Positions 37,615 to 47,412 are shown, counted from the stretch's first letter. The stretch is DNA of 64,000 nt from Permianibacter fluminis (GCF_013179735.1 NZ_JABMEG010000001.1:3224001-3288000), one strand, 5' to 3'. Made by a program: numbers and translations. Notes: generated by a model from the sequence alone, not told the origin.

Positions 37615-39018
37615 TTAATGTAATGGCAATTCTATCCGGAACTCGGCGCCCCCCAGTTCGGCTTCCCCGATGCTCAGGCGACCACCGTAGGCGGCAATGA
37701 TTTCGGCAACCACCGCCAAGCCAATACCCTGCCCCTCGACCTGCGTATCAAGCCGACCACCGCGGCTGAGTACCGTTGCCCGTTGCTCCGGCGCAATACC
37801 CGGGCCATCGTCCGCCACCGCGATAGTCAGCAGCCAGCCGCGTTCACTGCGCTGTTCCGCCACGCTCACCTGCACCGATTGCCGGGCAAACTTGCAGGCG
37901 TTGTCCATGATGTTGCCGAGCACTTCCATTAGATCGCCAACTTCGCCGGCAAAGCGCGGACTGCCGGTGATGACCAGCTCAATCTGGATCGCTTTCTCCG
38001 CGTAGACCTTGCGCAATGCCGCCGCCAATTGCTCGACCGTCGAAGTCACCGGCAGGAACGACGCAAACGGCGCCCGACCTTTGGTTACCGCACGCTGCAA
38101 TTGGTAGCGGACGATGCCATTCATCCGCTCGACCTGCTCGCGCACCTGCAGACGCAGATCGCTGTCATCGCCTTCTCGTTCGGTCGCCCCCTGCAATACA
38201 GCCAGCGGCGTTTTCAGGCTGTGCGCCAGATTGGCCATGGTTTCGGCATATCGGCGCCGGCGCTCGCGTTCACCTTCGATGAACAGATTGATGTTGTCCG
38301 TCAGCGGCCGCAGCTCCTGCGGGAACTCGCCTTCCAGCCGCTCGGCATGACCGCCTTCGATCGCCCGCACGGCACGCGCAACCTCGCGCACCGGTCGCAG
38401 GCCCCAGCGCATGACATAAAACAAACCGGCCAGCAGGACCAGCGCCAGCACCGCAAAACCGCCCCACAACACCCGGCGAAAGGTCGCCGTGGTTTGCTCG
38501 AACGCCGCTTGCGACTCCATCACGCTGAAAATGTAGCGACTCTCCTGCCGACCGATGCCCTCCCAGATGACATCGTAACTTGCGCCGACCAGCGCTTCAT
38601 CGCGCTGTTGCCAGTCATCGAAGCGGACAATGCCGACCTCACCGGATGTGAAGCGCGGTGCTGGCCGGTTCAACGCCGACGCCGAGCGCCACAGAATCCG
38701 GCCCATGGCATCGCTGACATAACCGTAAATGCCACTGTCGATCTGATTGAAGCGATCATCACGCAGATAGCTCGGCAGGCGAATCTTGCCGGGTTGCACT
38801 TCATCGGCGACGGTCAGCAATGAATACAGCTGGGCTTGCAGACGGGAATGTTGTTCGGCTTGCAGACTGGTAAAGAACGCGCGCTCCAGCACCACCGCAG
38901 CCAGCACCAGAAACAAAAACAGAAACGCCGCCGTCACCAGCACCAGGCGACCGCGCAATGACTGCGGCAGTTGCCGGACAAACTGGCGGCTGGCAACAAC
39001 GGCCCGACGCAGCAGCAT
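37615..39018 (-). CDS. Sensor histidine kinase, PhoQ-like
   Basis: The 467-residue inner-membrane kinase has a first membrane helix (about 24-45), a periplasmic sensor of about 135 residues, a second helix (about 185-203), a HAMP-like linker, the phospho-accepting His266 in NLAHSLKTPLAVLQ, and an ATPase domain with DNACKFA, DDGPGIA and GQGIGLAV boxes. NLAHSLKTPLAVLQ is typical of PhoQ and its Pseudomonas relatives. Its start overlaps the response-regulator stop by one base. PhoQ proteins sense low magnesium or antimicrobial peptides, but the sensor domain here is too divergent for me to claim that. Confidence 0.88.
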   Translation of the reverse strand: MLLRRAVVASRQFVRQLPQSLRGRLVLVTAAFLFLFLVLAAVVLERAFFTSLQAEQHSRLQAQLYSLLTVADEVQPGKIRLPSYLRDDRFNQIDSGIYGYVSDAMGRILWRSASALNRPAPRFTSGEVGIVRFDDWQQRDEALVGASYDVIWEGIGRQESRYIFSVMESQAAFEQTTATFRRVLWGGFAVLALVLLAGLFYVMRWGLRPVREVARAVRAIEGGHAERLEGEFPQELRPLTDNINLFIEGERERRRRYAETMANLAHSLKTPLAVLQGATEREGDDSDLRLQVREQVERMNGIVRYQLQRAVTKGRAPFASFLPVTSTVEQLAAALRKVYAEKAIQIELVITGSPRFAGEVGDLMEVLGNIMDNACKFARQSVQVSVAEQRSERGWLLTIAVADDGPGIAPEQRATVLSRGGRLDTQVEGQGIGLAVVAEIIAAYGGRLSIGEAELGGAEFRIELPLH

Positions 39019-39695
39019 CAGCTGATTTTGAGGTTGAAGCGGTAACCACGACCGCGCAAGGTTTCGATCGGTTGCAGATCGTTATCCGGATCCAGTTTGC
39101 GACGCAGCCGGCCGACGAAAACCTCGAGCACGTTGCTGTCGCGGTCCTCGTCCTGATCATACAAATGCTCGGTCAATTCGGTCTTGGAAACGACTTTGCC
39201 CGGATGGTGAATCAGGTATTCCAGCAAGCGGTACTCGTAGGCGGTCAAATCCAGTGCGATACCGTTTCGGCTGACTTGCTGGGCAACGGTATCCACTTCA
39301 ATCGGGCCAAACCGCAATACCGGATTGGCAAAACCGGCGGCGCGCCGCTGCAGGGCCGATAGCCGCGCCAGCAATTCCTCGATATGAAACGGTTTGGTCA
39401 GGTAATCATCGGCGCCGGCCGACAGACCGGTCACTTTTTCCTGCCAGTGGCCGCGTGCCGTCAAGATCAATATGGGATAGGTCTTGCCTTTGGCGCGGGT
39501 GCGGCGAATGACTTCCATGCCATCGATTTTTGGCAAACCGAGATCCATCACGGCGACATCGTAGTTGTATTCCAGGGCGAAATAGCAGGCCTCTTCGCCG
39601 TCCGCCGCCACATCGACGGCATAGCCTTGTTCCTTCAGCGCGTCAGCCAGCTGCGTGCGCAGCGCCGGCTCATCTTCCACCACCAATACCCGCAT
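39018..39695 (-). CDS. OmpR/PhoP-family response regulator
   Basis: The 225-residue protein has a receiver domain (phospho-acceptor Asp51, with Asp8-Glu9 acidic pair region, Thr79 and Lys101) and a winged-helix DNA-binding domain (about 128-222) ending TLRGRGYRFNL. The sequence is close to PhoP of gamma-proteobacteria. It is cotranscribed with the kinase gene behind it and lies 54 bases after the small PepSY gene. Regulated genes cannot be read from the sequence. Confidence 0.92.
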   Translation of the reverse strand: MRVLVVEDEPALRTQLADALKEQGYAVDVAADGEEACYFALEYNYDVAVMDLGLPKIDGMEVIRRTRAKGKTYPILILTARGHWQEKVTGLSAGADDYLTKPFHIEELLARLSALQRRAAGFANPVLRFGPIEVDTVAQQVSRNGIALDLTAYEYRLLEYLIHHPGKVVSKTELTEHLYDQDEDRDSNVLEVFVGRLRRKLDPDNDLQPIETLRGRGYRFNLKIS

Positions 39696-39749
39696 GCTCA
39701 GTCCCTTTCTCTTTATATGGTTGGCTATGCCAAGCCAGCGTGCGCCGGC

Positions 39750-40046
39750 TCAGTAGCTGATAACTTCACCGGTTTGACCATCGACGTGCACTGTCCGCAC
39801 GCGGCCATCCTCGGTCAGGATCTTGACCCGATACACCGGCGGGCCACGACTCTCAATCAATTGCACCGACAGCACCCGGCCTTTCACTGCCCGCAAGGCG
39901 TTGGCTACCGCCGCCGACTCCGAGACCGCTGGCGCCTGCGCCGCCATGATGATCAGTGCCGGCGACGCGGCCGCCACCGGCATGGCCGGCAACAAGGCCA
40001 GCGAAAACAGCAGAGAAGTTGTCAGTGAAGAAAACAGCGCTTTCAT
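39750..40046 (-). CDS. Small exported PepSY-domain protein
   Basis: The 98-residue protein has a signal peptide (about 1-27, ending PVAAA) and one PepSY domain, visible as ALRAVKGRVLSVQLIE followed by YRVKILTEDGRVRTVHVD and GEVISY. PepSY proteins are thought to restrain proteases or to modulate sensor kinases in the periplasm. The ATG at 40046 fits the signal peptide; the open frame extends further upstream without a signal. Its position just before a PhoP/PhoQ-like pair suggests it tunes the kinase. Confidence 0.85.
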   Translation of the reverse strand: MKALFSSLTTSLLFSLALLPAMPVAAASPALIIMAAQAPAVSESAAVANALRAVKGRVLSVQLIESRGPPVYRVKILTEDGRVRTVHVDGQTGEVISY

Positions 40047-40195
40047 CGTCAGTGCAGTCTGGGTCGGTGGGCTGGCGAGGTGGCTCTTGATATACCGAAA
40101 GCAGCTCAGCATGACAAGAACCACCGTCTGTACAGAAAACCGCCGTGTCAGCAAACGGCGGCGATCAATGGCAACCTGACTGATGACGCGGGTGC

Positions 40196-40801
40196 TCAAG
40201 GTACCGGCCGAACATCGACCCGCACGCGCAGGCTGCTGCCCGGATCATCCGGCATTTCGGTTTCATAGGTGCGACCGTTGTAGCGGTAGACCACGCGGTA
40301 GCCAACCACTCGCTCTTCGGTGTAACTGTTGTCAACAGTGCGGCAACGGGTTTCCAAATCGCGCTCGACAGTGACCTCGCGCGGGCTGACTTCCCGGCCA
40401 ATCTGTGAACCGACAACAGCGCCAATCACGGTGCCGGCGCCCTGATGGCCGGAATGCTCGCCGGCATGATGACCGATGGCCGCGCCCAGCAATGCCCCCA
40501 GTGCAACACCGGCACCGGAACGGCGTTCACGGCGGTATTCGACTGGCACATCTTCGCAGATCTGGCGCGGCTCGTTGACCCGGATGAATTTGGTGATGGG
40601 AATGCTCTCGAGCACGGTGGCGTACTCGTAGCCATCGTCATCGTGACGACGATCGCGTTCCTCGGCCCGGCGCTGACTGCGGTCGCGATCCGAATCACGC
40701 GGTTCGGCACTGACACTGCCCGAACCCAGACTGGTCACGACCACGAGCGACAGCAGAACAGCAATGGGGGCAAACTTGGCACGCAACTGGGCTCGCAACA
40801 T
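40196..40801 (-). CDS. Glycine-zipper 2TM-domain exported protein
   Basis: The 201-residue protein has a signal peptide (about 1-32), a charged linker rich in Arg and Asp, and a central glycine-zipper segment (AGVALGALLGAAIGHHAG and TVIGAVVGSQIG), followed by a C-terminal part with two cysteines and VGYRVVYRYNGRTY. Such proteins (Rick_17kDa/SlyB-like) associate with the outer membrane or periplasm. The ATG at 40801 has GGAGAG six bases upstream. SlyB is a PhoP target in enterics, so the closeness to a PhoPQ-like pair is notable, but this is not SlyB itself (no lipobox). Confidence 0.82.
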   Translation of the reverse strand: MLRAQLRAKFAPIAVLLSLVVVTSLGSGSVSAEPRDSDRDRSQRRAEERDRRHDDDGYEYATVLESIPITKFIRVNEPRQICEDVPVEYRRERRSGAGVALGALLGAAIGHHAGEHSGHQGAGTVIGAVVGSQIGREVSPREVTVERDLETRCRTVDNSYTEERVVGYRVVYRYNGRTYETEMPDDPGSSLRVRVDVRPVP

Positions 40802-40919
40802 GGCGGCTCTCCGGTTCAGGTACGCCGCCAGACTAAGGCCGACTGGCTGAATTCGTGCTGAACACTCGATACCGGAAGGATGACCGCCATCGCACAGGTA
40901 GTAAACCTCGGCAATGCCG

Positions 40920-42305
40920 TCAGGCCGCCAGCTTCTGGGCCAGTGCTTCCAGCTCGGCACGCTTGTCGCGCAGCTGTTCGAACTCGCCTTCCACCTCATC
41001 GCCGGTCAGATGCAGCGACGCCATGACGGCGGCCGGCAAATGACTGCTGCCGGCATCGCCTATATTGAGCCGCTTCAGCAAGCGATTGGCGATCAACACC
41101 AGATTGGAATAGACCGCGTATGGGCTGGAAAACTCTTCCTGATGGTGCCAGCGCACGGCGGTGATGAGCTCCTCCGGCATATGCCAGGCCTGCATCAGCC
41201 AAGCGCCAATCTCTTCATGGGAAACACCCAACACATGCCGCTCGATGACATCGACCTGCACCGCCGGATTGGCCGCGACATAGCGATTGACCAGGAAAAA
41301 TTGCGGCGGAAAAACATGGCCGAGCAACAAATGGCCGAAGTTGTGCAACAAACCGGACAGGTAAACCATGCCGCGCGGCGGTCGGAATTTTGCTGGCATC
41401 CGCTGACATAGGCGTTCTGCCAGTACGGCACAGAGAATCGAATGGGTCCAGAACGCCTTCAAGCCAAGCGGGCCTTCACGCGGCACTTTCAGCGAACGGC
41501 CGACCACAATGCCGAGCGCGAGGTTGAGTACCATCTCAAAACCGAGCACCCGCATGATCGCCATTTCCAGCGACGGGATTCGGCCACTGAATCCGTAATA
41601 CGGCGAATTGGCCCAGCTCATGATCTGCGCCGCCAGACTCGGATCGCGGTTGACGATATTGGCCAAGTCACGAGCGCTGGCATGCGGATCCACGCGCAGC
41701 TTCATGATGTCATTGGCCATGTCGGGCATGGCCGGCAAATCGAACGTTTCCTGTACCCGCTGCTTCAGTCGCAGCGGCATGAAATGGGTCACCACCTCTT
41801 CCTGCGCCATTTCCGAAACGGCGCCTTTCAGCGCATCCGGTGGCAGGCCGATGTGGCCGCAGCCCACTTCGCCCAGCAAGCGACGAAATTCCGCCCGGGA
41901 AAAGCCGAGCAGACTGTCACCACTGCCGCTTTCGCAATACAGCCGGTCGTGACTGAAAATGGCTTCGTCGCACACTACTTTCCAGCCAAAGACATTGGCC
42001 AGGGCCGGTCGGCAATTCGGTGCGCAACCGGTAAAATGCGTTTGCGACTCGGCCATGGACAGCACATCCAGCTCACGCATGGTCAAGGCTTGCAGGGCCT
42101 CAAAATCAAGCAGGTAGTTGGCCGGCACCAACGCGATCAAGCGGCCCTGACTGTCTGCCAAGGGCACCGCCCGTATCACCGCTTCAATCGGAATTTTCAA
42201 TGAACCGGCCAGCTCGGCAAAGCTGCGGCCGGGTTCGTGGGGCAGAAGCTCAAACTGGGCATTGGCATTGTCCAGCCATTGCTGCAGACGTGAGGGCAGT
42301 TCCAT
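40920..42305 (-). CDS. YbaK-like domain fused to an HDOD domain
   Basis: The 461-residue cytoplasmic protein joins an N-terminal YbaK/prolyl-tRNA deacylase-like domain (about 1-150; FTGCAPNCRPALANVFGWKVV) to a C-terminal HDOD domain (about 190-400; LPAMPDMANDIMKLRVDPHA, VNRDPSLAAQIMSWANS). HDOD domains are HD-like, mostly without catalytic residues, and occur in signalling and stress proteins. The ATG at 42305 follows GGAGGTG. The YbaK part lacks an obvious conserved lysine motif, so it may bind rather than hydrolyse aminoacyl-tRNA. The fusion is known from Pseudomonas. Confidence 0.82.
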   Translation of the reverse strand: MELPSRLQQWLDNANAQFELLPHEPGRSFAELAGSLKIPIEAVIRAVPLADSQGRLIALVPANYLLDFEALQALTMRELDVLSMAESQTHFTGCAPNCRPALANVFGWKVVCDEAIFSHDRLYCESGSGDSLLGFSRAEFRRLLGEVGCGHIGLPPDALKGAVSEMAQEEVVTHFMPLRLKQRVQETFDLPAMPDMANDIMKLRVDPHASARDLANIVNRDPSLAAQIMSWANSPYYGFSGRIPSLEMAIMRVLGFEMVLNLALGIVVGRSLKVPREGPLGLKAFWTHSILCAVLAERLCQRMPAKFRPPRGMVYLSGLLHNFGHLLLGHVFPPQFFLVNRYVAANPAVQVDVIERHVLGVSHEEIGAWLMQAWHMPEELITAVRWHHQEEFSSPYAVYSNLVLIANRLLKRLNIGDAGSSHLPAAVMASLHLTGDEVEGEFEQLRDKRAELEALAQKLAA

Positions 42306-42607
42306 GGCACACCTCCGCGCTCGGGGATGATCAAGCATAGTCCGCTTTTCCCGAGGGCACGCAGCGAATCCCGCTCAAGATTCGGGTCTATGGCAAGGAC
42401 TGCGCACGCACACTGAAGACGGCCGTGCCCCGACATGCGTTGCGTCGCATTCACCAGAAGAATCGAGTGCGACAAATACCCGTAGAAAGAGAGGTTCTTG
42501 GTGCGCGATTTCGCGCCGGACTTGCCAAAGCGCGCGTGCAGAGTGATGGCGAAAATGTGGCGCGAAAGTGCGCGCAGAAATGCGCATCCCGGTTGGCGGG
42601 CAAAAAC

Positions 42608-42645
42608 AAAAAACCCGCTGAAACTTGCGGTTTCAGCGGGTTTTT
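42608..42645. terminator. Terminator next to tRNA-Arg
   Basis: AAACCCGCTGAAAC (42611-42624) and GTTTCAGCGGGTTT (42630-42643) form a perfect 14-bp stem around a five-base loop, with A runs to the left and T runs to the right. On the minus strand it closes the csrA/tRNA-Ser/tRNA-Arg region, starting 8 bases after the tRNA-Arg end. Confidence 0.9.
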
Positions 42646-42651
42646 CTTGTT

Positions 42652-42728
42652 TGGCGCGCCCGGAGCGATTCGAACGCCCGACCGCCTGGTTCGTAGCCAG
42701 GTACTCTATCCAACTGAGCTACGGGCGC
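42652..42728 (-). tRNA. tRNA-Arg (ACG anticodon)
   Basis: The 77-base gene on the minus strand begins GCGCCCGTAGCTCAGTTGGA, has the anticodon arm CCTGG-CTACGAA-CCAGG (anticodon ACG, expected to be deaminated to ICG by TadA), a GTTCGAATC T-loop and an encoded CCA. It follows tRNA-Ser by 126 bases in the classical csrA-tRNA-Ser-tRNA-Arg order. Confidence 0.97.
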
Positions 42729-42854
42729 GTTGGGGTCGCTATTATGCCAATATTTGTTTGCCTGTCAATTTTTTTAACTTTCGTTAAATCGGATTGTCCT
42801 TTATGCACACAAATACTGCGCACTGACCAATCCAAACCGACTGCATGCAAAAAC

Positions 42855-42945
42855 TGGCGGAGAGGGAGGGATTCGAACCCTCGATACGCTTTTGGCATAT
42901 ACTCCCTTAGCAGGGGAGCCCCTTCGGCCACTCGGGCACCTCTCC
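42855..42945 (-). tRNA. tRNA-Ser (GCT anticodon)
   Basis: The 91-base class II tRNA on the minus strand begins GGAGAGGTGCCCGAGTGGCC, has the anticodon arm CTCCC-CTGCTAA-GGGAG (anticodon GCT), a long variable arm (GTATATGCCAAAAGCGTATC region) and an encoded CCA. A weak promoter candidate with TTGCAA and TAGCAT separated by 16 bases lies just upstream. Confidence 0.97.
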
Positions 42946-42988
42946 TTCACAGCGGCGCGTATGCTACTGGAACGCTGTGAAATTGCAA

Positions 42989-43020
42989 GCGACAGTGGGC
43001 AATAATTTCCACACTGTCGC
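42989..43020 (-). terminator. Hairpin after csrA
   Basis: GCGACAGTG (42989-42997) and CACTGTCGC (43012-43020) form a nine-bp stem that can extend by a bulged GG/CC pair, with an AT-rich loop. On the minus strand it begins 8 bases after the csrA stop and is followed by TTGCAATTTC, a weak T-rich tail, so it may end the csrA transcript before tRNA-Ser. Confidence 0.6.
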
Positions 43021-43027
43021 CAGAAAA

Positions 43028-43234
43028 TTAACTCTGCTCCTGATCATCATCCGGCGTGAAACCATGGGTCTTTTCACGCTGAATCCGCAGATAAATCTCT
43101 TCACGGTGCACCGATACTTCTTTCGGCGCATTGACGCCGATACGTACCTGATTGCCCTTAACACCCAGCACAGTGACAGTTACTTCGTCACCGATCATCA
43201 GGGTCTCGCCAACGCGGCGCGTCAGAATCAGCAC
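43028..43234 (-). CDS. csrA: Carbon storage regulator CsrA
   Basis: CsrA is a dimeric RNA-binding protein that blocks or stabilises mRNAs carrying ANGGA sites. The 68-residue protein begins [18 protein letters not shown] and contains [19 protein letters not shown], including the RNA-binding Leu4 and Arg44 region; it is slightly longer than E. coli CsrA (61) at a polar C-terminus. The start is GTG with AGGAG seven bases upstream. It follows lysC and precedes tRNA-Ser, the conserved gamma-proteobacterial order. Autoregulation by CsrA binding to its own GGA-containing leader (AAAGGAGAC) is plausible. Confidence 0.97.
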   Translation of the reverse strand: MLILTRRVGETLMIGDEVTVTVLGVKGNQVRIGVNAPKEVSVHREEIYLRIQREKTHGFTPDDDQEQS

Positions 43235-43330
43235 TGTCAGTCTCCTTTAAACTAGCTCGGGCCTACCCTTTGCCACAGCACCGGGTTTGGTATCGTTTTA
43301 GCCGCCGGCCCGCAGGCGGAAAGGTCGCGT

Positions 43331-43360
43331 ATTATGGGGCCTGCGTACCGACTTTACCAA
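43331..43360 (-). promoter_or_regulatory. Candidate promoter of csrA
   Basis: On the minus strand TTGGTA (43360-43355) and CATAAT (43336-43331) are separated by 18 bases, about 100 bases upstream of the csrA start in the 199-base lysC-csrA gap. The match is moderate; csrA genes usually have several promoters. Confidence 0.45.
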
Positions 43361-43433
43361 TAGACATGGGGCAAGTCTCTGCTGGATCGAGTCCTGCCCG
43401 CCTCCCTAGTTAAGCACAGCCGGGCGATTCGGA

Positions 43434-44702
43434 TCAGGCGCCGACCGCGCCCTGATCCAAGCCAAAGGCGGTATGCAGGGTACGGACCGCCAGTTCCAGG
43501 TAGCGTTCCTCGATCAAGACCGAGACCTTGCTTTCCGAACTGGTAATCGCCATCAGGTTGATACGTTCTGCGGCCAGGGCTTCAAACAGCCGGGTCGCCA
43601 GCTCCGGATGGGTCCGCATCGCGACCCCGACCACTGACACCTTGGCGACATGGCTGGACAGCGTAATCGCGTCGCCGGTCAGGAAGCTGCAGCGATTCAA
43701 CAGCAAATCTCGGGCAGCGCCCGCTTCGTTTCGGGCAACGGTAAAGCTGAAATCGGTCCGCCGGTCAGCGCGCGGCGTCTGGGTAATCATGTCGGATTCA
43801 ATGTGGGCAGCAGCCAGCACGCCAAACAGCCGCGCCGCGGTTCCCGGCTCATCCGGTACATTCGTTATGGTCAGCTGTGCTTCTTGGCGACTGAAGGCAA
43901 TGCCGGAAACCAGCGGCGCCTCCATTCCAGCCGACCTGCCGGGCGCAGCCGCGGTGGTGTGCTCAGCGGCCTGTTCAAAGGTAATCAGCGTGCCAGGCCC
44001 GTCCTTGAAGGTGGACAGCACTCGCAGCGGCACCCGGAACTTGCCAGCGAACTCGACCGATCGGGTTTGCAGCACTTTTGAGCCCTGGCTCGCCAACTCC
44101 AGCATTTCCTTGAAGGTAATGCTGTCGAGCCGGTGCGCTTCCGGCACCATCCGAGGATCGGTCGTATAGACCCCATCGACATCGGTGAAAATCTGGCACT
44201 CGTCGGCGTTGATTGCCGCCGCCAGCGCCACCGCTGACGTATCGCCGCCGCCGCGGCCAAGTGTCGTGATATCGCCAGTCGGGGTAACGCCTTGAAAGCC
44301 GGTAACCAGCACGACTTTGCCCGCCGCCAGCTCAGCCCGAATGCGATCGGTCTCGATATGCTCGATGCGCGCTTTCATGAACACGTCATCGGTATGCACC
44401 GGCAACTGCCAACCTTGTAATGACAAAGCCGGACTGCCTTTGTCATTCAGCGCGATCGCAAGCAGCGCATTCGACACTTGCTCACCCGTGGCGGCCAGCG
44501 CATCCATCTCGCGTGGCGAGGGATTGTCACTGAGCGCCTGACCGAGCCCGAGCAGCCGATTGGTTTCGCCGGCCATGGCCGATGCCACCACGACAACCTG
44601 ATGGCCTTGCGCGCGCGTTGCGATGATTTTGTCGGCGACATGCCGGATGCGATCCAAATCGCCAACCGAGGTGCCGCCAAACTTCTGGACGATTAACGCC
44701 AT
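43434..44702 (-). CDS. lysC: Aspartate kinase LysC
   Basis: Aspartate kinase phosphorylates aspartate for synthesis of lysine, threonine, methionine and diaminopimelate. The 422-residue protein has VQKFGGTSVGD (lysine and glycine-rich ATP site) at the start, GFQGVTPTGDITTLGRGGGDTSA, and two ACT domains at the C-terminus (about 265-420) that bind inhibitory lysine and threonine. Its length and single catalytic domain match the Pseudomonas-type enzyme. It begins 27 bases after alaS and precedes csrA. Confidence 0.96.
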   Translation of the reverse strand: MALIVQKFGGTSVGDLDRIRHVADKIIATRAQGHQVVVVASAMAGETNRLLGLGQALSDNPSPREMDALAATGEQVSNALLAIALNDKGSPALSLQGWQLPVHTDDVFMKARIEHIETDRIRAELAAGKVVLVTGFQGVTPTGDITTLGRGGGDTSAVALAAAINADECQIFTDVDGVYTTDPRMVPEAHRLDSITFKEMLELASQGSKVLQTRSVEFAGKFRVPLRVLSTFKDGPGTLITFEQAAEHTTAAAPGRSAGMEAPLVSGIAFSRQEAQLTITNVPDEPGTAARLFGVLAAAHIESDMITQTPRADRRTDFSFTVARNEAGAARDLLLNRCSFLTGDAITLSSHVAKVSVVGVAMRTHPELATRLFEALAAERINLMAITSSESKVSVLIEERYLELAVRTLHTAFGLDQGAVGA

Positions 44703-44729
44703 TGCTTTGTCGTGAGCTTCCGTGCGCGC

Positions 44730-47363
44730 TTAAGCCAGCTTGCCGGCGACAAAATCCTGCGCGGCCGTCAGTGCCGCGGCAAGACCGGCCACATCCGTAG
44801 CGCCACCCTGGGCCATTTCCGGTTTGCCGCCACCGCGACCACCGAGCTTGCCAGCGACAAACCCCACCAGCTCACCGGCCGGCAATTTGCCGCTGACCGT
44901 TTTGGCCACGGCAGCAACGAACGAGACTTTGTCGCCATCCTTGGTCGCGATCAGCACGGCGCTGTTACCGAGCTTGTCACGCAGGCGCTCAACGGTTTCG
45001 CGCAGGGTTTTGGCATCCAGACCATCGATTTCGGCGATCAGGACTTTGGCATCGCCAAATGCTTTGGCATTCCCCAGCAATTGATCGGCTTTGCCCGCGG
45101 CCGCCTGACCTTTCAGCAACTCGATCTCTTTCTCCAGCGCCTTGCGCTCCTGTTCCAGCGCATTCAGCCGCGGCTGCAATTTGTCTTCGGTGACCTTGAG
45201 ATGTTTCAGCACGCTGTTCAGCGTTGCCTCGTAGCGCTGGAACACCATCAGCGCTTCGTCACCAGTCACCGCTTCGATACGGCGAACGCCAGCAGCAATA
45301 CCGGATTCGCTCAGGATTTTGAAAACACCGATATCACCGGTGCGACTAACGTGAGTGCCACCACACAGTTCTTTCGAGAACTCACCCATGCTGAGTACCC
45401 GAACGCTGTCGCCGTATTTCTCGCCAAACAGCGCCATGGCGCCGGCTTTGACGGCGTCTTGCGGCGCCATCAGCTGGGTTTGCACGGCATGGTTGGCGCG
45501 GATCTGGTCATTGACCAAACCTTCAATTTCAGCAATCTGCTGGGCACTGACCGGCTCGTTGTGGGAAAAGTCAAAACGCAGCCGGCCGGGATCAACCAGC
45601 GATCCTTTCTGGGTCACATGCGTGCCGAGCACCTGCCGCAACGCCGCATGCATCAAGTGCGTTGCCGAGTGATTCAGCGCGGTACGTGCACGAGCGATGT
45701 GATCGACTTCGGCACGCAGGCTGTCACCCTTGGCGATGGGAGCGCTGGCGGTTCCCTTGTGACCGTGTGCATTGCCAATCTTGATGGTGTCGATCACCTC
45801 AAAATGGCCGGCGCTGCCGTGCAGCACACCCTTGTCACCGACCTGACCGCCGGATTCGGCATAGAACGGCGTGTGATCGAGCACGACAATGCCTTCGTCG
45901 CCGGCATTCAACGCATCCACTTCAGCACCGTCTTTCAGCAGTGCCACGACCTTGCCACTGTCCTGCAGCTTTTCGTAACCACTGAATTCGGTGGCCGCGT
46001 CGACTTTCAAGGCCTTGTTGTAATCGACATCAAAATTGCTGGCGGCACGGGCACGGTTACGCTGTTCTTCCATACAGGTCTCGTAACCTGCCATATCCAG
46101 CGTCAGCTTGCGCTCGCGGGCAATGTCGTTGGTCAAATCGACCGGGAATCCGTAGGTGTCGTAAAGCTTGAACACAACATCGCCCGGAAGCTGTTCGCCC
46201 TTCAGTGCCGCAATCGCCTGATCGAGCAACTTCATGCCCTGCTCCAGCGTGCGGGCGAATTGTTCTTCTTCCAATTTCAGCGCGCGTTCAATACGGCTCT
46301 GACCTTCCTTCAGTTCCGGATAGGCGCTGCCCATCTGCTCGACCAGCGCCGGCACCAGCTTGTAGAAGAACGTGTCTTTACAGCCCAGCATGTAACCGTG
46401 CCGGATCGCCCGACGAATGATCCGGCGCAGCACGTAACCGCGACCTTCATTCGATGGCGTCACGCCATCGGCAATCAAGAACGAACAGGAGCGAATATGA
46501 TCGGCGATGACCCGCAGCGATTTGTTGTCATTGTCGGCACAACCGGTCACGGCCATTGCGGCCTTGATGATGTGCTGGAACAGATCAATCTCGTAGTTGG
46601 CATGGACATGCTGCATGACCGCCGAAATACGTTCCAGGCCCATGCCGGTATCGACCGACGGCGCCGGCAGCGGATGCAGCACGCCATCAGAGGTCCGGTT
46701 GAACTGCATGAACACGTTGTTCCAGATTTCGATATAGCGATCGCCGTCTTCTTCCGGCGAACCCGGCGGGCCACCCCAGATATCAGCACCGTGATCGTAG
46801 AAAATTTCGGTACACGGGCCGCAAGGGCCGGTATCACCCATCGCCCAGAAATTGTCCGACGCGTATTTGGCGCCCTTGTTGTCGCCAATACGGATGATAC
46901 GTTCGGCTGGCACGCCCACTTCGTTCTGCCAGATGCCGTACGCCTCATCATCGGTTGCGTATACGGTGACCCAGAGCTTTTCTTTGGGCAGACCCAGCCA
47001 GCTCGGCGAGGTCAAGAATTCCCAGGCAAAACGGATGGCGTCCTGCTTGAAATAATCGCCAAAGCTGAAGTTGCCGAGCATTTCAAAAAAGGTGTGGTGA
47101 CGGGCGGTATAGCCGACATTTTCCAAATCATTGTGCTTGCCGCCGGCGCGTACGCATTTCTGCGACGACGCGGCGCGGGTGTAGGCACGTTTGTCGAGGC
47201 CCAGAAAGCAATCCTTGAACTGGTTCATGCCGGCGTTGGTGAACAGCAGCGTCGGATCATCACCCGGGATCAGCGAGGAGCTGGCAACACGGGTGTGACC
47301 TTTGCTCTCGAAAAATTTCAGAAACGCTTCGCGGATCTCGTTGCTCGTCATGCTCTTGCTCAT
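44730..47363 (-). CDS. alaS: Alanyl-tRNA synthetase AlaS
   Basis: AlaS charges tRNA-Ala and edits mischarged serine and glycine. The 877-residue protein (E. coli 876) has the class II catalytic core (motif 1 around [15 protein letters not shown]), the editing-domain zinc ligands [11 protein letters not shown] and CGGTHV, and a C-terminal glycine-rich DHHA1 domain ([14 protein letters not shown]). The ATG at 47363 is preceded by AGGGAATACC; a second ATG four codons later also fits, while the longer frame from 47432 overlaps recX. It lies 49 bases after recX. Confidence 0.97.
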   Translation of the reverse strand: MSKSMTSNEIREAFLKFFESKGHTRVASSSLIPGDDPTLLFTNAGMNQFKDCFLGLDKRAYTRAASSQKCVRAGGKHNDLENVGYTARHHTFFEMLGNFSFGDYFKQDAIRFAWEFLTSPSWLGLPKEKLWVTVYATDDEAYGIWQNEVGVPAERIIRIGDNKGAKYASDNFWAMGDTGPCGPCTEIFYDHGADIWGGPPGSPEEDGDRYIEIWNNVFMQFNRTSDGVLHPLPAPSVDTGMGLERISAVMQHVHANYEIDLFQHIIKAAMAVTGCADNDNKSLRVIADHIRSCSFLIADGVTPSNEGRGYVLRRIIRRAIRHGYMLGCKDTFFYKLVPALVEQMGSAYPELKEGQSRIERALKLEEEQFARTLEQGMKLLDQAIAALKGEQLPGDVVFKLYDTYGFPVDLTNDIARERKLTLDMAGYETCMEEQRNRARAASNFDVDYNKALKVDAATEFSGYEKLQDSGKVVALLKDGAEVDALNAGDEGIVVLDHTPFYAESGGQVGDKGVLHGSAGHFEVIDTIKIGNAHGHKGTASAPIAKGDSLRAEVDHIARARTALNHSATHLMHAALRQVLGTHVTQKGSLVDPGRLRFDFSHNEPVSAQQIAEIEGLVNDQIRANHAVQTQLMAPQDAVKAGAMALFGEKYGDSVRVLSMGEFSKELCGGTHVSRTGDIGVFKILSESGIAAGVRRIEAVTGDEALMVFQRYEATLNSVLKHLKVTEDKLQPRLNALEQERKALEKEIELLKGQAAAGKADQLLGNAKAFGDAKVLIAEIDGLDAKTLRETVERLRDKLGNSAVLIATKDGDKVSFVAAVAKTVSGKLPAGELVGFVAGKLGGRGGGKPEMAQGGATDVAGLAAALTAAQDFVAGKLA

Positions 47364-47412
47364 GGTATTCCCTGCTTCAAACCGTCTTGCCACCGAAATG
47401 GCTAATTGGTGT

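Noticed and set aside
37094-37618. Plus-strand open frames between the DUF3718 gene and the kinase
   Set aside because: They run across the tRNA-Glu gene in antisense and include the GC hairpin; no ribosome site or protein-like sequence.
42425-42980. Plus-strand open frames running across tRNA-Arg and tRNA-Ser
   Set aside because: They read the antisense of tRNAs (segments such as PERFERPTAWFVARYSIQL), a well-known kind of spurious protein.
44712-47405. A plus-strand open frame of 897 codons antisense to alaS
   Set aside because: It mirrors AlaS almost exactly, has no recognisable domain and no ribosome site; alaS on the other strand is unmistakable. Long antisense frames are a by-product of codon bias.
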